64,000 bases of DNA from Nocardiopsis alborubida (GCF_012396365.1 NZ_JAAXPG010000021.1:62001-126000), one strand, 5' to 3'. Counted from the stretch's first letter, positions 16,941 to 27,866 are shown. The notes: a model not told the origin generated them from the letters alone. Numbers and translations: made by a program.

Positions 16941-18557
16941 TCAGCCGCACACGGGCTGCGCCCTCCACCCCGGGCCCTCCTCGTAGGTGTGGTACTCGTG
17001 CTCGGGGTACAGCCGCTCCCAGTCCCCGGACCCGGCGGGTGCGGTGGAGGTCTCCCGCAGCGGCGCGTCCAGCAGCCGCGCCAGCTCCAGGCTGGTCGTG
17101 CGCGGGTCGGTCAGCCTCTCCCAGTTCCGCGCCAGGACCCGGCTCACCCGCTCCTCCGGCAGGTCGGCCAGGGCCAGGGAGAGCTCCAGGTCCACCGGGG
17201 AGGGCCGGTAGGCGTACAGGTTCGCGGCCAGCGTGTCCAGCGTGTCGTAGCGGGACATGCCCTCCACGCCGGCGGCCAGCCACGCCGCCAGCAGCACGCG
17301 CGCCTGGCCGGTGCCCAGGCAGCCGGTCTCGTGGTGGTCGGGCAGGCCCAGGACCACCCGGGCCGCGCTGCCCACCAGCTCGGTCCGCCAGTAGTGCTCC
17401 CCGCCCCCCGTGTACGCGTGGACCACCACGTCCCGGTCCCGGGGGACGTCCAGCTCCCGCTGGTAGGAGTAGCTCTCCTGCCACACCACGGGCATGCGCT
17501 CGCGCGGGACCTCGGGCAGCAGGTCCATGGCCGGCCCCAGTGCGCCGTGCCAGCGCTCCACCCACGGTTCGAAGCCGGGCAGGGGACAGTAGGTGACGCC
17601 CTCCCTGGTCTGGCAGGAGGGCCCCTGCGCGCCGTGGACCCGGCTGTCGGGGATGGGGGAGTACAGCGGCTGGGTCAGGCGGCCGTGGGCGACGGTGCCC
17701 ACGGTGGCGGCCAGCAGCACGGCGGCCGCGCCCAGGCATGCCGCCCTGTGGGCACGGCGGCCCCGCGCGGCCGCGGCCAGGACGGCCAGGAGGGCCACGA
17801 CCAGCACCGAGTAGACCAGGTAGACGGCGGCCACGTCGGTGACGGAGGGGGCGCGCACGTTGAAGGGGTGCAGGGCGACGCGGGCCGCCCACTCCACCCG
17901 CAGCACGGCGCTCGACAGGCCGCTGTCCGCCGTCGAGACGCCGTACAGCCAGTAGGCGGGCAGGGCCAGCAGGGTCACGACCAGCGGCAGGTAGGAGCGC
18001 GTCCACGCCACCAGGGCGATGGACAGCAGCGGGCCCGCGGCCGCCAGCAGGAGGGGCGCTGGATAGGCGTACGGGCTCAGTGTGCCCAGCAGGGGAGGGG
18101 ACAGCCAGCGGTCCACCCCGGCCCACAGCACGACCAGCGCCGTGCTGACCAGTGAGGACGCCGCCATCAGCGCCAGCAGCCGTCCCGTCCGGCCCAGCGG
18201 GGAGACCAGGCGGGGGGAGTAGCGGGCCTCGCGCATGGCGGGGAAGGCGACCACGGCGAACAGCATCGCGCCCACGGCCGACGCGGCGGAGTTGGCGTTG
18301 TCGTACCAGCCCTCCAGGGTGGCCGTCCGGCCAGCCCAGTCCGGGGCCGCGAGCACGTACAGGCCCACGAGGACGCCCGGGGCCAGGACCGGGTTGCGGG
18401 CCAGGCGGAGCGCGTTGAACCAGGTCAGGCGGGCGAACGTGGCCGTGCTCCGGGCGGCGTGCCTTCGTGCGGCGCGCCGGCCCGGGGCCGCGGCCTCCTC
18501 CCCGGCGGGTGTCCCCTCCTCCGGGGCGGCGCCGGCCGTGTGCCGGGTGAGGCTCAC
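16941..18557 (-). CDS. ABC transporter membrane subunit, ABC-2 type, last gene of sigma operon
   Basis: 538 residues. An Ala/Arg-rich cytoplasmic N-terminus, then about seven hydrophobic helices up to residue 300 (for example GAMLFAVVAFPAM), followed by a roughly 220-residue soluble C-terminal domain with scattered Cys (SCQTREGVTYCPLPG, HETGCLGTG) that probably lies outside the membrane. GTG 18557 overlaps the ATPase stop by GTGA. Pairs with the ATPase encoded immediately upstream; the substrate is unknown. Confidence 0.7.
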   Translation of the reverse strand: MSLTRHTAGAAPEEGTPAGEEAAAPGRRAARRHAARSTATFARLTWFNALRLARNPVLAPGVLVGLYVLAAPDWAGRTATLEGWYDNANSAASAVGAMLFAVVAFPAMREARYSPRLVSPLGRTGRLLALMAASSLVSTALVVLWAGVDRWLSPPLLGTLSPYAYPAPLLLAAAGPLLSIALVAWTRSYLPLVVTLLALPAYWLYGVSTADSGLSSAVLRVEWAARVALHPFNVRAPSVTDVAAVYLVYSVLVVALLAVLAAAARGRRAHRAACLGAAAVLLAATVGTVAHGRLTQPLYSPIPDSRVHGAQGPSCQTREGVTYCPLPGFEPWVERWHGALGPAMDLLPEVPRERMPVVWQESYSYQRELDVPRDRDVVVHAYTGGGEHYWRTELVGSAARVVLGLPDHHETGCLGTGQARVLLAAWLAAGVEGMSRYDTLDTLAANLYAYRPSPVDLELSLALADLPEERVSRVLARNWERLTDPRTTSLELARLLDAPLRETSTAPAGSGDWERLYPEHEYHTYEEGPGWRAQPVCG

Positions 18558-19444
18558 CGCTCCCCCTGTTCCACGCCGGTGAGCAGCAGGTAGGCGTCCT
18601 CCAGGCTGGGCTCGACCGGCTCCAGGCCGTCCGCGGGGCCGGGCGCGGCGCCGTCCGCGGGGGTGAGTACCCGGTAGCGCCCGTCGGCCAGGCGCCAGGC
18701 GGTGTACTCCCGACCGGGGTGGCCGTCGCGCTCCCACACGTGCCCGCGCGCCCGGTCCACCAGCGTGCGGGGGGTCCCGTCGAAGACCACCCGGCCCCTG
18801 TCCAGGCACACCACGCGCTGGCACAGGGCGGCCACGTCCTCGATCTGGTGGGTGGACAGCACCACGGTGCTGCGCACGGCCAGCTCCGAGACCAGGCCGC
18901 GGAACCGGATGCGCTGCTCGGGGTCCAGGCCGATGGTCGGCTCGTCCAGCAGCAGCACCCGGGGGTCGCCGAGCAGGGCCGAGGCCAGGCCCAGCCGCTG
19001 GCGCATACCGCCGGACAGGCGGCGGACCCGGCTGTGGCGGCGGTCGTGGAGACCGACCCGTTCCAGGACCCGGCGCACCTCGTCGTGGCGGGCGCGGCGT
19101 CCGCCCAGCTCCTTGAGCACCGCCATGTAGTCCAGCAGGCCGAACGCGGTGAAGTACGGGTAGAACTCGGGGTTCTGCGGCAGGTAGCCCAGGTGGCGGC
19201 GGATCTCGGTGCGCTCGGCGGCCCGAGCGGGGTCGTGTCCGAGCACGCGCAGTTCGCCGTCGTCGGCCTCCAGGTCGGTGGCCAGGCAGCGCAGCAGGGT
19301 GGTCTTGCCCGCGCCGTTGCGCCCCAGCAGCCCGGCCACGCCGGGGCCAAGGTCCAGGTCGATCCCGGCCAGGGCGGTGCGGGTGCCGTAGCGGTGCCCC
19401 AGCCCGCGGACGCTGACGGCGGCTTGTGCGGTCGTCGCGCTCAC
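18554..19444 (-). CDS. ABC transporter ATP-binding protein
   Basis: 296 residues, one nucleotide-binding domain: Walker A GRNGAGKTT, Q-loop in LGYLPQNPEFYPYFT, signature LSGGMRQRL, Walker B VLLLDEPTIGLDP, switch His in STHQIED. The C-terminal 60 residues resemble the extension of ABC-2 exporter ATPases. GTG 19444 overlaps the preceding stop (GTGA); a longer N-terminal extension would run into the upstream gene. Energises the membrane protein encoded downstream. Confidence 0.92.
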   Translation of the reverse strand: MSATTAQAAVSVRGLGHRYGTRTALAGIDLDLGPGVAGLLGRNGAGKTTLLRCLATDLEADDGELRVLGHDPARAAERTEIRRHLGYLPQNPEFYPYFTAFGLLDYMAVLKELGGRRARHDEVRRVLERVGLHDRRHSRVRRLSGGMRQRLGLASALLGDPRVLLLDEPTIGLDPEQRIRFRGLVSELAVRSTVVLSTHQIEDVAALCQRVVCLDRGRVVFDGTPRTLVDRARGHVWERDGHPGREYTAWRLADGRYRVLTPADGAAPGPADGLEPVEPSLEDAYLLLTGVEQGER

Positions 19445-20241
19445 GCCGTCCTCACCCGCAGCAGGAGCGCGCCGAGCAGGGCGGTGAGCGCGCCCGCCCA
19501 CCACATCTGGGCCTGGGGCGCGAGCAGATGCAGGGGCGTGGCGTCCTCGGAGGTGGTCAGGACGCCCAGGGCGGTCAGCCACAGCAGCCCCACCGCGGCG
19601 CTGGCCGCGCCCAGGTGCATCCAGCGGCTGAGCACGAGGGACCCGGCGACCAGGGTGAGGGCGGGCAGCAGCCAGAACACCGCCTTCCACGGGGTGTGGG
19701 CGTGGGGCAGCAGCAGCGCCGCCGACATGCACAGGGTCAGCGCGGGCACCAGCACCGCGCAGGTGCGCAGGAACAGCAGCCGCTGGCCCGCCAGCGGCGT
19801 GACCGAGGTCAGGGAGTGGGCCGGGTCCACCCCGCGCCCGTAGGCCAGGGCCACCCCGGCCAGGGGCACCACCGGGGCGGTGAAGGTGAACATCAGCGAA
19901 CCGTGCGGCAGGTGGTGGGCGGCCAGCAGGGCGGCCGTCAGCACCACGACCGTGGCCAGCAGCCAGGCCCGGTACAGGGAGGGGGTGGCGGCCAGCAGCT
20001 TGGCGGTGCCCTCGCCCAGCCCCAGCGAGGACAGCAGGGACTCGACGGGCCCGCGCCGGGGGCGGTCCACGACGTCGCGCAGGTCCTCCCAGCTCCGGGC
20101 CAGCCAGGGCTCGTCGGCGGGCAGCAGGCCGCGGCAGGGCGCGCAGTGGGTGATGTGGGCCTCCACGGACATGGCGGTGACGTCGTCGGAGCGGTGGTGG
20201 GCGTACTCGTGTGCCTGGGCAGGGGTCAGGTGCCAGCTCAT
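19441..20241 (-). CDS. Zinc-finger anti-sigma-like membrane protein
   Basis: 266 residues. The N-terminus has the ZAS motif His29-x3-Cys33-x2-Cys36 (HITHCAPC) of zf-HC2 anti-sigma factors; the rest holds about six membrane helices rather than the single one of simple anti-sigma factors, resembling an ABC-2 permease half. ATG 20241 overlaps the sigma stop (ATGA). Expected to bind and hold the sigma factor at the membrane and possibly to form part of the transporter; this double role is inference. Confidence 0.75.
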   Translation of the reverse strand: MSWHLTPAQAHEYAHHRSDDVTAMSVEAHITHCAPCRGLLPADEPWLARSWEDLRDVVDRPRRGPVESLLSSLGLGEGTAKLLAATPSLYRAWLLATVVVLTAALLAAHHLPHGSLMFTFTAPVVPLAGVALAYGRGVDPAHSLTSVTPLAGQRLLFLRTCAVLVPALTLCMSAALLLPHAHTPWKAVFWLLPALTLVAGSLVLSRWMHLGAASAAVGLLWLTALGVLTTSEDATPLHLLAPQAQMWWAGALTALLGALLLRVRTA

Positions 20242-20825
20242 GTCAGTGCCTCCCGTAGTCGCGCCTTGGCGCGCATGACCCGTGTCTTGACGGTTCCCTC
20301 CGGGATCTGGAGGATCTGCGCGGCCTCCCGGACGGTGAGTCCGTCGAGCACGGTGGCCTGGATGGCCGAGCGCAGTTCTGGCGAGAGGGAGTGCAGGGCG
20401 GCGCCCAACGGGCCGTGCTCGATGTTGAGCAGCACGGTGTCCTCGGCGGAGGCGTCGCCGATGGTCTCGTAGGGTTCGGTGTCGCTGTCGGCTATCCAGC
20501 GGTTGGCGCGTTTGCGCAGCTGGGAGATGAGCTGGCGGATCGCGATGGTCCACAGCCAGGCCCCGGCGTCGGTGTCGCCCGGGCGGGGGGTGAAGGAGCC
20601 CGCGCTCCTCCACACGGCCAGGAAGGTCTCCTGGAGGGCGGCGTCGAGCTGGTCGGGGTCCGAGCACCGGTAGCGCAGCCGGGCCCGCAGCCAGGTGGCG
20701 TGCCGGCGGTGCAGGAACTCCAGCGCACGGGTCTCGCCCGCGGCGACGGCGGCCAGCAGCACCGGGTCGGTGCTGTCCGGGTCGTAGGAGGGCGCGCGGC
20801 GGCGCGCGCGGCGGAGCAGCTTCAC
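20238..20825 (-). CDS. ECF-type RNA polymerase sigma factor
   Basis: 195 residues: sigma region 2 (LEFLHRRHATWLRARLRY, ETFLAVW) and region 4 with a helix-turn-helix (LTVREAAQILQIPEGTVKTR). First gene of a four-gene overlapping operon. The GTG at 20825 lacks a Shine-Dalgarno, but an ECF-like promoter (20834-20861) places transcription start 2-3 nt ahead, so the mRNA may be leaderless and the gene self-activated. The longer reading frame to 20990 would cross that promoter. Confidence 0.85.
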   Translation of the reverse strand: MKLLRRARRRAPSYDPDSTDPVLLAAVAAGETRALEFLHRRHATWLRARLRYRCSDPDQLDAALQETFLAVWRSAGSFTPRPGDTDAGAWLWTIAIRQLISQLRKRANRWIADSDTEPYETIGDASAEDTVLLNIEHGPLGAALHSLSPELRSAIQATVLDGLTVREAAQILQIPEGTVKTRVMRAKARLREALT

Positions 20826-20833
20826 GTGGAGGT

Positions 20834-20861
20834 CTATCGCGGGAGGCGCGTGTTTCGGTTC
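20834..20861 (-). promoter_or_regulatory. ECF-like promoter of the sigma operon
   Basis: Reading the minus strand: -35 GAACCG (20861-20856), 16-nt spacer, -10 CGATAG (20839-20834), GTG start at 20825. Fits ECF consensus form and suggests autoregulation. Confidence 0.4.
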
Positions 20862-20949
20862 GGCGGACGGCGGGGCGCGGAGGCGTCTTTTCCACGGTAA
20901 CCGCGCGGCGGTTTCGGTCTGGTCCCCGGTGTGGGAGAAAATGGGGCTT

Positions 20950-21885
20950 ATGCGTCTGAGGATCTTCCTTGAGCCCCAACAGGGGGCCACCTACGAGGAC
21001 CAGCTCACCGTCGCCAGGGCCGTCGAGGACCTGGGTTTTGACGCTCTGTTCCGGTCTGACCACTACCTGCACATGGGGGATCACGTCAGCGGCCTCCCCG
21101 GGCCCACCGACGCCTGGATCACTCTCGCCGGGCTCGCCCGGGACACCTCCCGTATCCGCCTGGGCACGCTGATGACCGCGGCGACGTTCCGCTACCCCGC
21201 TCCCCTGGCGATCTCCGTCGCCCAGGTCGACCGCATGAGCGACGGCCGGGTGGAGTTCGGCTTCGGCTCGGGCTGGTTCGAGGAGGAGCACGCGGTCTAC
21301 GGGATCCCCTTCCCCGCCACCGCCCGTGAGCGCTTCGACCGCTACGAGGAGCAGCTGGACATCATCACCGGCCTGTGGTCGACCCCGGCGGGGGAGACCT
21401 TCCGCTACGAGGGCAAGCACTACCGCCTGGCGGAGGGGCCCGCGCTGCCCAAGCCGCAGCAGGGTCCGCGTCCGCCGGTGCTGATCGGCGGCACCGGACC
21501 CAAGCGCACGCCGCGCCTGGCCGCCAAGTACGCCGACGAGTACAACGTGCCCTTCAGCTGGGTCGAGGACACCTCGGCCGCCTTCGAACGGACCCGGGCC
21601 GCCGTGCGGGCCTCGGGGCGCGGCACGCCGATGGTCTACTCCGCCGCGCAGGTCCTGTGCGTGGGCAGGGACGAGGCGGAGGTGGCCCGGCGGGCCGAAC
21701 GGATCGGCCGAGAGGTGCCCGAGCTGCGGGAGAACGGCCTGGCGGGCACCCCGAACGAGCTGGTGGACAGGATCGGCCGCTTCGCCGAGGCGGGCGCCGA
21801 GCGCATGTACCTCCAGATGCTGGACATGTCCGACCTGGACCACCTGGAGCTGGTGGCGTCGCAGGTCGCGCCGCAGCTGGACTGA
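20950..21885 (+). CDS. LLM-class F420-dependent oxidoreductase
   Basis: Luciferase-like monooxygenase fold, 311 residues, most like actinobacterial F420-dependent enzymes. Seen: MRLRIFLEPQQGATYED at the start, SDHYLHMGD, GFGSGWFEEEH (cofactor-binding region typical of the class), and PVLIGGTGPKRTPRLAAKYADEYN. It would use F420 (or FMN) for hydride transfer to an unknown substrate. ATG 20950 is chosen; an in-frame ATG at 20941 is nearly as good. Divergent from the sigma operon, so the promoters lie close together or overlap. Confidence 0.85.
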   Translation: MRLRIFLEPQQGATYEDQLTVARAVEDLGFDALFRSDHYLHMGDHVSGLPGPTDAWITLAGLARDTSRIRLGTLMTAATFRYPAPLAISVAQVDRMSDGRVEFGFGSGWFEEEHAVYGIPFPATARERFDRYEEQLDIITGLWSTPAGETFRYEGKHYRLAEGPALPKPQQGPRPPVLIGGTGPKRTPRLAAKYADEYNVPFSWVEDTSAAFERTRAAVRASGRGTPMVYSAAQVLCVGRDEAEVARRAERIGREVPELRENGLAGTPNELVDRIGRFAEAGAERMYLQMLDMSDLDHLELVASQVAPQLD

Positions 21886-21986
21886 TCCGCGGCCCCGGGC
21901 GTCCGGACGTCCGGACGCCCGCGGGGTCGCTGGAGAGGCGGCGGAGGCGGGGCCGCGAGGAACGGGCCGCCTCACTGCGGGCGCCA

Positions 21987-22133
21987 CCGTGCCCGCTTCA
22001 ACCCGGTTTCCGCTCCCCGGGTGCCCGAACGCAGGAAGGGCTGCGCGCGGCGTCCGTTGAGGGCGGTGGCGGTCGAGGGGTGGGCGAAGCCGAGCGGGGC
22101 CCAGGAAGGCACAGCGAGGGGGCGGTCGCACGC
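21987..22133. repeat. Dispersed intergenic repeat, copy B
   Basis: Shares several 10-20-bp blocks, in altered order, with 7489-7700; best conserved are GGTTTCCGCTCC, GGAAGG-CTGCGC and GAGGGGTGGGCGAAGC. The remaining 21886-22484 spacer holds the acnA operators and promoter, and no gene. Confidence 0.4.
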
Positions 22134-22148
22134 CGTTGGCGGCCGCCC

Positions 22149-22195
22149 GATAACTTGATATCGAGATACAAGTTAGATACCTTGACATCAAGATA
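22149..22195. promoter_or_regulatory. Tandem operator upstream of aconitase gene
   Basis: Two 20-bp direct copies, 22149-22168 and 22176-22195, identical at 17 of 20 positions; each is itself palindromic (GATAnCTTGA / TCnAGATA). Spacing is 27 bp. They are AT-rich in a GC-rich context, about 290 bp upstream of acnA. Form fits a MarR-type operator; the S. coelicolor MarR protein TamR is known to control aconitase. Confidence 0.5.
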
Positions 22196-22418
22196 ACAGC
22201 GGGGTTCCCCTCGGCCCGCTCCCGGTTCGGGTGTGTGAAGTTGACCGCTTGACCGCACCCGGGCCGGACAACGTGGGCGCCCGCTACCAGTGGGTCGCCC
22301 GGCCGGTGGCGAGTGGTGTCGTCGCAGGCCACGGCGGGCCTGACGGAGGCCGGGAGGCAGGCGGAGGTCACCCCCGCGGCCCTTCGCCCCCGGTATCCGG
22401 TCAGGGCGGCCTCAGTAG

Positions 22419-25208
<2,790 letters not shown>

Positions 25209-25259
25209 GCGGGTCCGCGCGCGGGAGATCCCGCGTGCGGGCACCCCACGCGGCTGCGC

Positions 25260-25294
25260 GGGGCCGCCACCGTCCGAACGACGGTGGCGGCCCC
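25260..25294 (+). terminator. acnA terminator
   Basis: Perfect 15-bp arms, 25260-25274 (GGGGCCGCCACCGTC) and 25280-25294, with loop CGAAC. Confidence 0.85.
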
Positions 25295-25420
25295 GTTCGC
25301 GTTCGCCCCTCCCTCCACAGAAGGTAACGAAAAGGTATAGCCACCGTGGTTTGCCCGCGTCGGGTCGGGTAGCGGCACCGGTAGGGAACGAACGCAAGCT
25401 ACGGCGAAGGAACCGGATCA

Positions 25421-25852
25421 ATGTCAGAGATCATCGAGACGGTGGAGGTCGACGTCCCGGTCACCGCCGCCTACGCCCAGTGGACGAGGTTCGAGGAGTT
25501 CCCCGCCTTCATGGAGGGGGTCGACAAGGTCGTCCGCACCGGTGACGGGCACATGCTCTGGACCATCGAGATCGGCGGCCAGAAGAGGGACTTCGAGGCC
25601 GTGGTCACCGAACAGGTCCCCGGGGAGCGGATCGCCTGGAAGACCACGGACGGTACGACCCACGCCGGGGTGGTGACCTTCCACCGCCTGTCCGACACCA
25701 GCAGCAGGATCACCCTCCAGCTCAAGACGGTCCCGGAGGGCGTGGTCGAGCAGCTCGGCGACAAGCTCGGCCTGGTCAAGACCCGGGCCAAGGGCGACAT
25801 GAAGCGCTTCAAGGCCTTCGTCGAGCCCGGCAGGGAGAACCCGACCGGCTGA
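25421..25852 (+). CDS. SRPBCC family protein (cyclase/dehydrase type)
   Basis: 143 residues with the polyketide-cyclase/START-like helix-grip fold: IIETVEVDVPVTAAYAQWTRFEEFPAFM at the N-terminus, a beta-sheet core, and a long C-terminal helix beginning at GVVEQLGDKLG. Such proteins bind hydrophobic ligands or act as oligoketide cyclases or stress proteins. Single gene between two strong terminators; no partner genes hint at the ligand. Confidence 0.8.
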   Translation: MSEIIETVEVDVPVTAAYAQWTRFEEFPAFMEGVDKVVRTGDGHMLWTIEIGGQKRDFEAVVTEQVPGERIAWKTTDGTTHAGVVTFHRLSDTSSRITLQLKTVPEGVVEQLGDKLGLVKTRAKGDMKRFKAFVEPGRENPTG

Positions 25853-25887
25853 CACGGCGCCGGGCCCGGCCCCGCCCGGCGCTTGCC

Positions 25888-25926
25888 CCGGTCCCCCCAC
25901 CGCCGCGGAGGCGGTGGGGGGACCGG
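25888..25926. terminator. Strong terminator after SRPBCC gene
   Basis: Perfect 17-bp arms, 25888-25904 (CCGGTCCCCCCACCGCC) and 25910-25926, loop GCGGA. Confidence 0.85.
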
Positions 25927-25963
25927 TCCGTGTCCCGGGACGGGAACGCCCCGCGACACCGGG

Positions 25964-26027
25964 GCGCCCGCTCCGCGCCCCGGACACGCGAACTCCCGGC
26001 GCCGCCGTGCGGCACCGGGAGCCGTCC
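25964..26027 (-). repeat. 64-bp direct repeat with terminator, left copy
   Basis: Identical over 64 bp to 35951-36014. Both lie just after the stop of one of two paralogous secreted-protein genes and contain a hairpin (here 25993-26021, arms CTCCCGG/CCGGGAG plus inner GCCGC/GCGGC). Evidence that the two loci arose by tandem duplication. Confidence 0.85.
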
Positions 26028-26042
26028 CTTCCACCCGGTGTG

Positions 26043-26294
26043 TCAGTGGCTGCCGCTGCTGACGCTGGAGTGGTAGGCCCCGTGGGGGCCGGCGTGGGAC
26101 CAGGAGTGGTAGTACCAGGAGTGGCCGTGGCCGGAGCCGGACTTGACCACGTAGCTGTACGCCCCGTCGGAACCGGCCCCCGACCAGCTGGACGAGTAGT
26201 AGCTGTCCGCCGAGGCCAGGGCCGGGGCCCCGAGCGCCAGGACGGGTGCGGCGACGACGGTGAACGCGAATCGGCGCAGGGTCTTCCTCTGCAT
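26043..26294 (-). CDS. Small secreted protein, left paralogue
   Basis: 83 residues. Signal peptide MQRKTLRRFAFTVVAAPVLA... with cleavage after ALASA; the mature part (about 52 residues) is rich in Ser, Gly, Tyr, His and Trp in imperfect repeats (SWSGAGSDGAYSY, SWSHAGPHGAYHS). No Cys. Exactly the same length as the gene at 36031-36282, with shared leader, motif GAGS(D/N)GA and terminator. Function unknown; extracellular. The start is supported by GAAGGGAA upstream, conserved in both. Confidence 0.75.
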   Translation of the reverse strand: MQRKTLRRFAFTVVAAPVLALGAPALASADSYYSSSWSGAGSDGAYSYVVKSGSGHGHSWYYHSWSHAGPHGAYHSSVSSGSH

Positions 26295-26662
26295 GGTGGC
26301 GGGTTCCCTTCGAAGCTCGGGTTGGGGAGCGGTCGTGCGGACGCGGTCGCGTCCAGTCGTGCTGTCGGCGCATCGCTGGACGCGTGGCACCGCCCGACTT
26401 TGTCCTCTTTGTCACTTTTGTCTTCCTCGTTCATCCTGACGCCGGAGCAACCCAAGAGGGAACACCAGGGACCTGTGTAAACACCAAAATCGAGGTGCCG
26501 CGCCCCCGGGTGCGCGCGAGGCACGGCCGGGGGGCCGGGGCGGCGGCGGCATCCGCGTGGTGGCCCGGGTTCCGCACGGCAGGACGTTCGGGAGCGCTCG
26601 CGAGTGCGCCGGAAGGAGGGCCCGCGGCGGTGCCGAAGGGTAAATCCCGGACATCTCGCCCC
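26295..26662. other. Upstream region of left secreted-protein gene
   Basis: Holds the minus-strand promoter. The blocks CTCGATTTTGG and GGTGTTCCC recur upstream of the right paralogue (36420-36470), so they are likely promoter elements. No gene is supported. Confidence 0.45.
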
Positions 26663-26667
26663 CACTG
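26663..26667. repeat. Target-site duplication, left copy (CACTG)
   Basis: CACTG directly before the left inverted repeat; the same five bases follow the right inverted repeat at 35896-35900. Five-base duplications are the rule for Tn3-family insertion. Confidence 0.9.
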
Positions 26668-26721
26668 GGGGTGTCGGTAAGGAGCGCGTCACCAAGTGCC
26701 AAGTAACCCGCGAGTAACTTA
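26668..26721 (+). repeat. Left terminal inverted repeat of transposon
   Basis: 54 bp beginning GGGGTGTCGGTAAGGAGCG and ending GAGTAACTTA; differs from the right end only at positions 20 and 28. Confidence 0.93.
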
Positions 26722-26745
26722 GTCGACGCTTGCGGCGGATGCCCG

Positions 26746-26850
26746 TACTTCTGGAAATCAGCGTTCCCGGAAGTAGCCTGAGGACATGATTTCTGGAAAC
26801 ACACCTCCTGTCGGAGGACAGCCCCCGGTTTCCACTTCTGGAAACACACG
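26746..26850 (+). other. Probable TnpI recombination site
   Basis: An inverted pair TACTTCTGGAA (26746-26756) / TTCCCGGAAGTA (26764-26775) around a 7-nt core, followed by two direct copies of the arm motif, TTTCTGGAAACACACC (26790-26805) and CTTCTGGAAACACACG (26835-26850). This matches the layout of the Tn4430 internal recombination site: core palindrome plus two accessory direct repeats. The last two copies lie inside the recombinase gene's first codons. Confidence 0.7.
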
Positions 26851-27832
26851 CACCGGTCGGCCGCGCCGAACCCTCGACCTGCCCGACGACCTGGCGGATG
26901 AACACCGTGCCTTCGGCGAGAAGCTGGCCGCCTCCACCGATTTGGGGACGGCCACCCGCGACAAGTACCGGCGCAACGCCGCCCACTTCCTGGCCTGGCT
27001 CGCCCAGGCGCGCGAGGCCGGCGCCCTGGACGGCGACCCGCTGTGCGATGCGGCCGCGCGGGACTGGGCGGTGCGCGACTACCGCCGCACGTTGAAGAAC
27101 ACCCGCACCGCCCGGGGAACCCACCTGTCGGCGGCCACCATCAACAACCGCCTCGCCGCCATCGACGCCTTCTTCGCCCTGCGCGGCTCGGGACGGCCCG
27201 ACGTGGTCCGCGAGCACCTGGCCCGCCCCAGCGCTCCACGCGCGCTCGAGGCCCGCGCCAAGCTGAGGTTCCTGCGCACCGTGGCCCGCGACGCCTCCGC
27301 CCGGGACCGGGTGATCTGCCACCTGGCCTACTACACGGGGTTGCGCATCGCCGAGATCGTCGCCCTGGACGCGGCCGACATCCGCCTGTCCGCGCGCCGG
27401 GGCAGCGTGCGGGTGCGCGGCAAGGGACGGTTGGGCGGCAAGGACCGCACCGTCCCGCTGCACGCCGAGGCCCGCGCCTCCCTCGAACTCCTCCTGGACG
27501 AGCTCGGCCGCCCTGCTGCCGGTCCGCTGGTGCGCAACCGCGACGGCCAGGCGCTGTCGACGCGGGCGGCGAACGCGGTGGTGTGCGAGTTGGGGTCAGC
27601 GGCCGGAATCGGACCGGGCGACGACGGGGAGGCGTTCGGCCCACACGTGCTACGGCACACCTTCGGCACCGACCTGGTGCGCGGCTGCGGCGACCTGGCG
27701 AAGGAGCCGGTGGACCTGGTGACCGTGGCCGAGTTGATGGGGCACGCCGACATCAACACCACCCGCCGCTACGCTCTGCCCACCGAGGCCGACAAGGCCG
27801 CCGCCCTGGAGGTGCTCACCGTCGACCGGTGA
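26786..27832 (+). CDS. Tyrosine recombinase, TnpI-like cointegrate resolvase
   Basis: 348 residues, phage-integrase family. SAM-like N-terminal core-binding domain (about 40-145) and catalytic domain with Arg187 (TGLRIAE), Lys in RGKGRLGGKD, His287-x2-Arg290 (HVLRHTFG), His320 (LMGHADI) and nucleophile Tyr329 (RRYAL). By context it resolves Tn3 cointegrates at the site lying over its 5' end, as TnpI does in Tn4430. ATG 26786 has TGAGGA just upstream; residues 2-8 and 18-24 are encoded by the binding repeats (ISGNTPP, TSGNTRT). Confidence 0.85.
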   Translation: MISGNTPPVGGQPPVSTSGNTRTGRPRRTLDLPDDLADEHRAFGEKLAASTDLGTATRDKYRRNAAHFLAWLAQAREAGALDGDPLCDAAARDWAVRDYRRTLKNTRTARGTHLSAATINNRLAAIDAFFALRGSGRPDVVREHLARPSAPRALEARAKLRFLRTVARDASARDRVICHLAYYTGLRIAEIVALDAADIRLSARRGSVRVRGKGRLGGKDRTVPLHAEARASLELLLDELGRPAAGPLVRNRDGQALSTRAANAVVCELGSAAGIGPGDDGEAFGPHVLRHTFGTDLVRGCGDLAKEPVDLVTVAELMGHADINTTRRYALPTEADKAAALEVLTVDR

Positions 27833-27866
27833 GGCCCGCAGCGCCGCACGATGCCTCATGCGTGCC

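Noticed and set aside
26043-26294. Chaplin-type surface protein
   Set aside because: Lacks the chaplin domain pattern and the paired Cys; only size and signal peptide agree.
26786-27832. Prophage or integrative conjugative element, because of the tyrosine recombinase
   Set aside because: No phage or conjugation genes and no tRNA attachment site; Tn3 inverted repeats, tnpA and CACTG duplication explain the region, with the recombinase as a TnpI-type resolvase.
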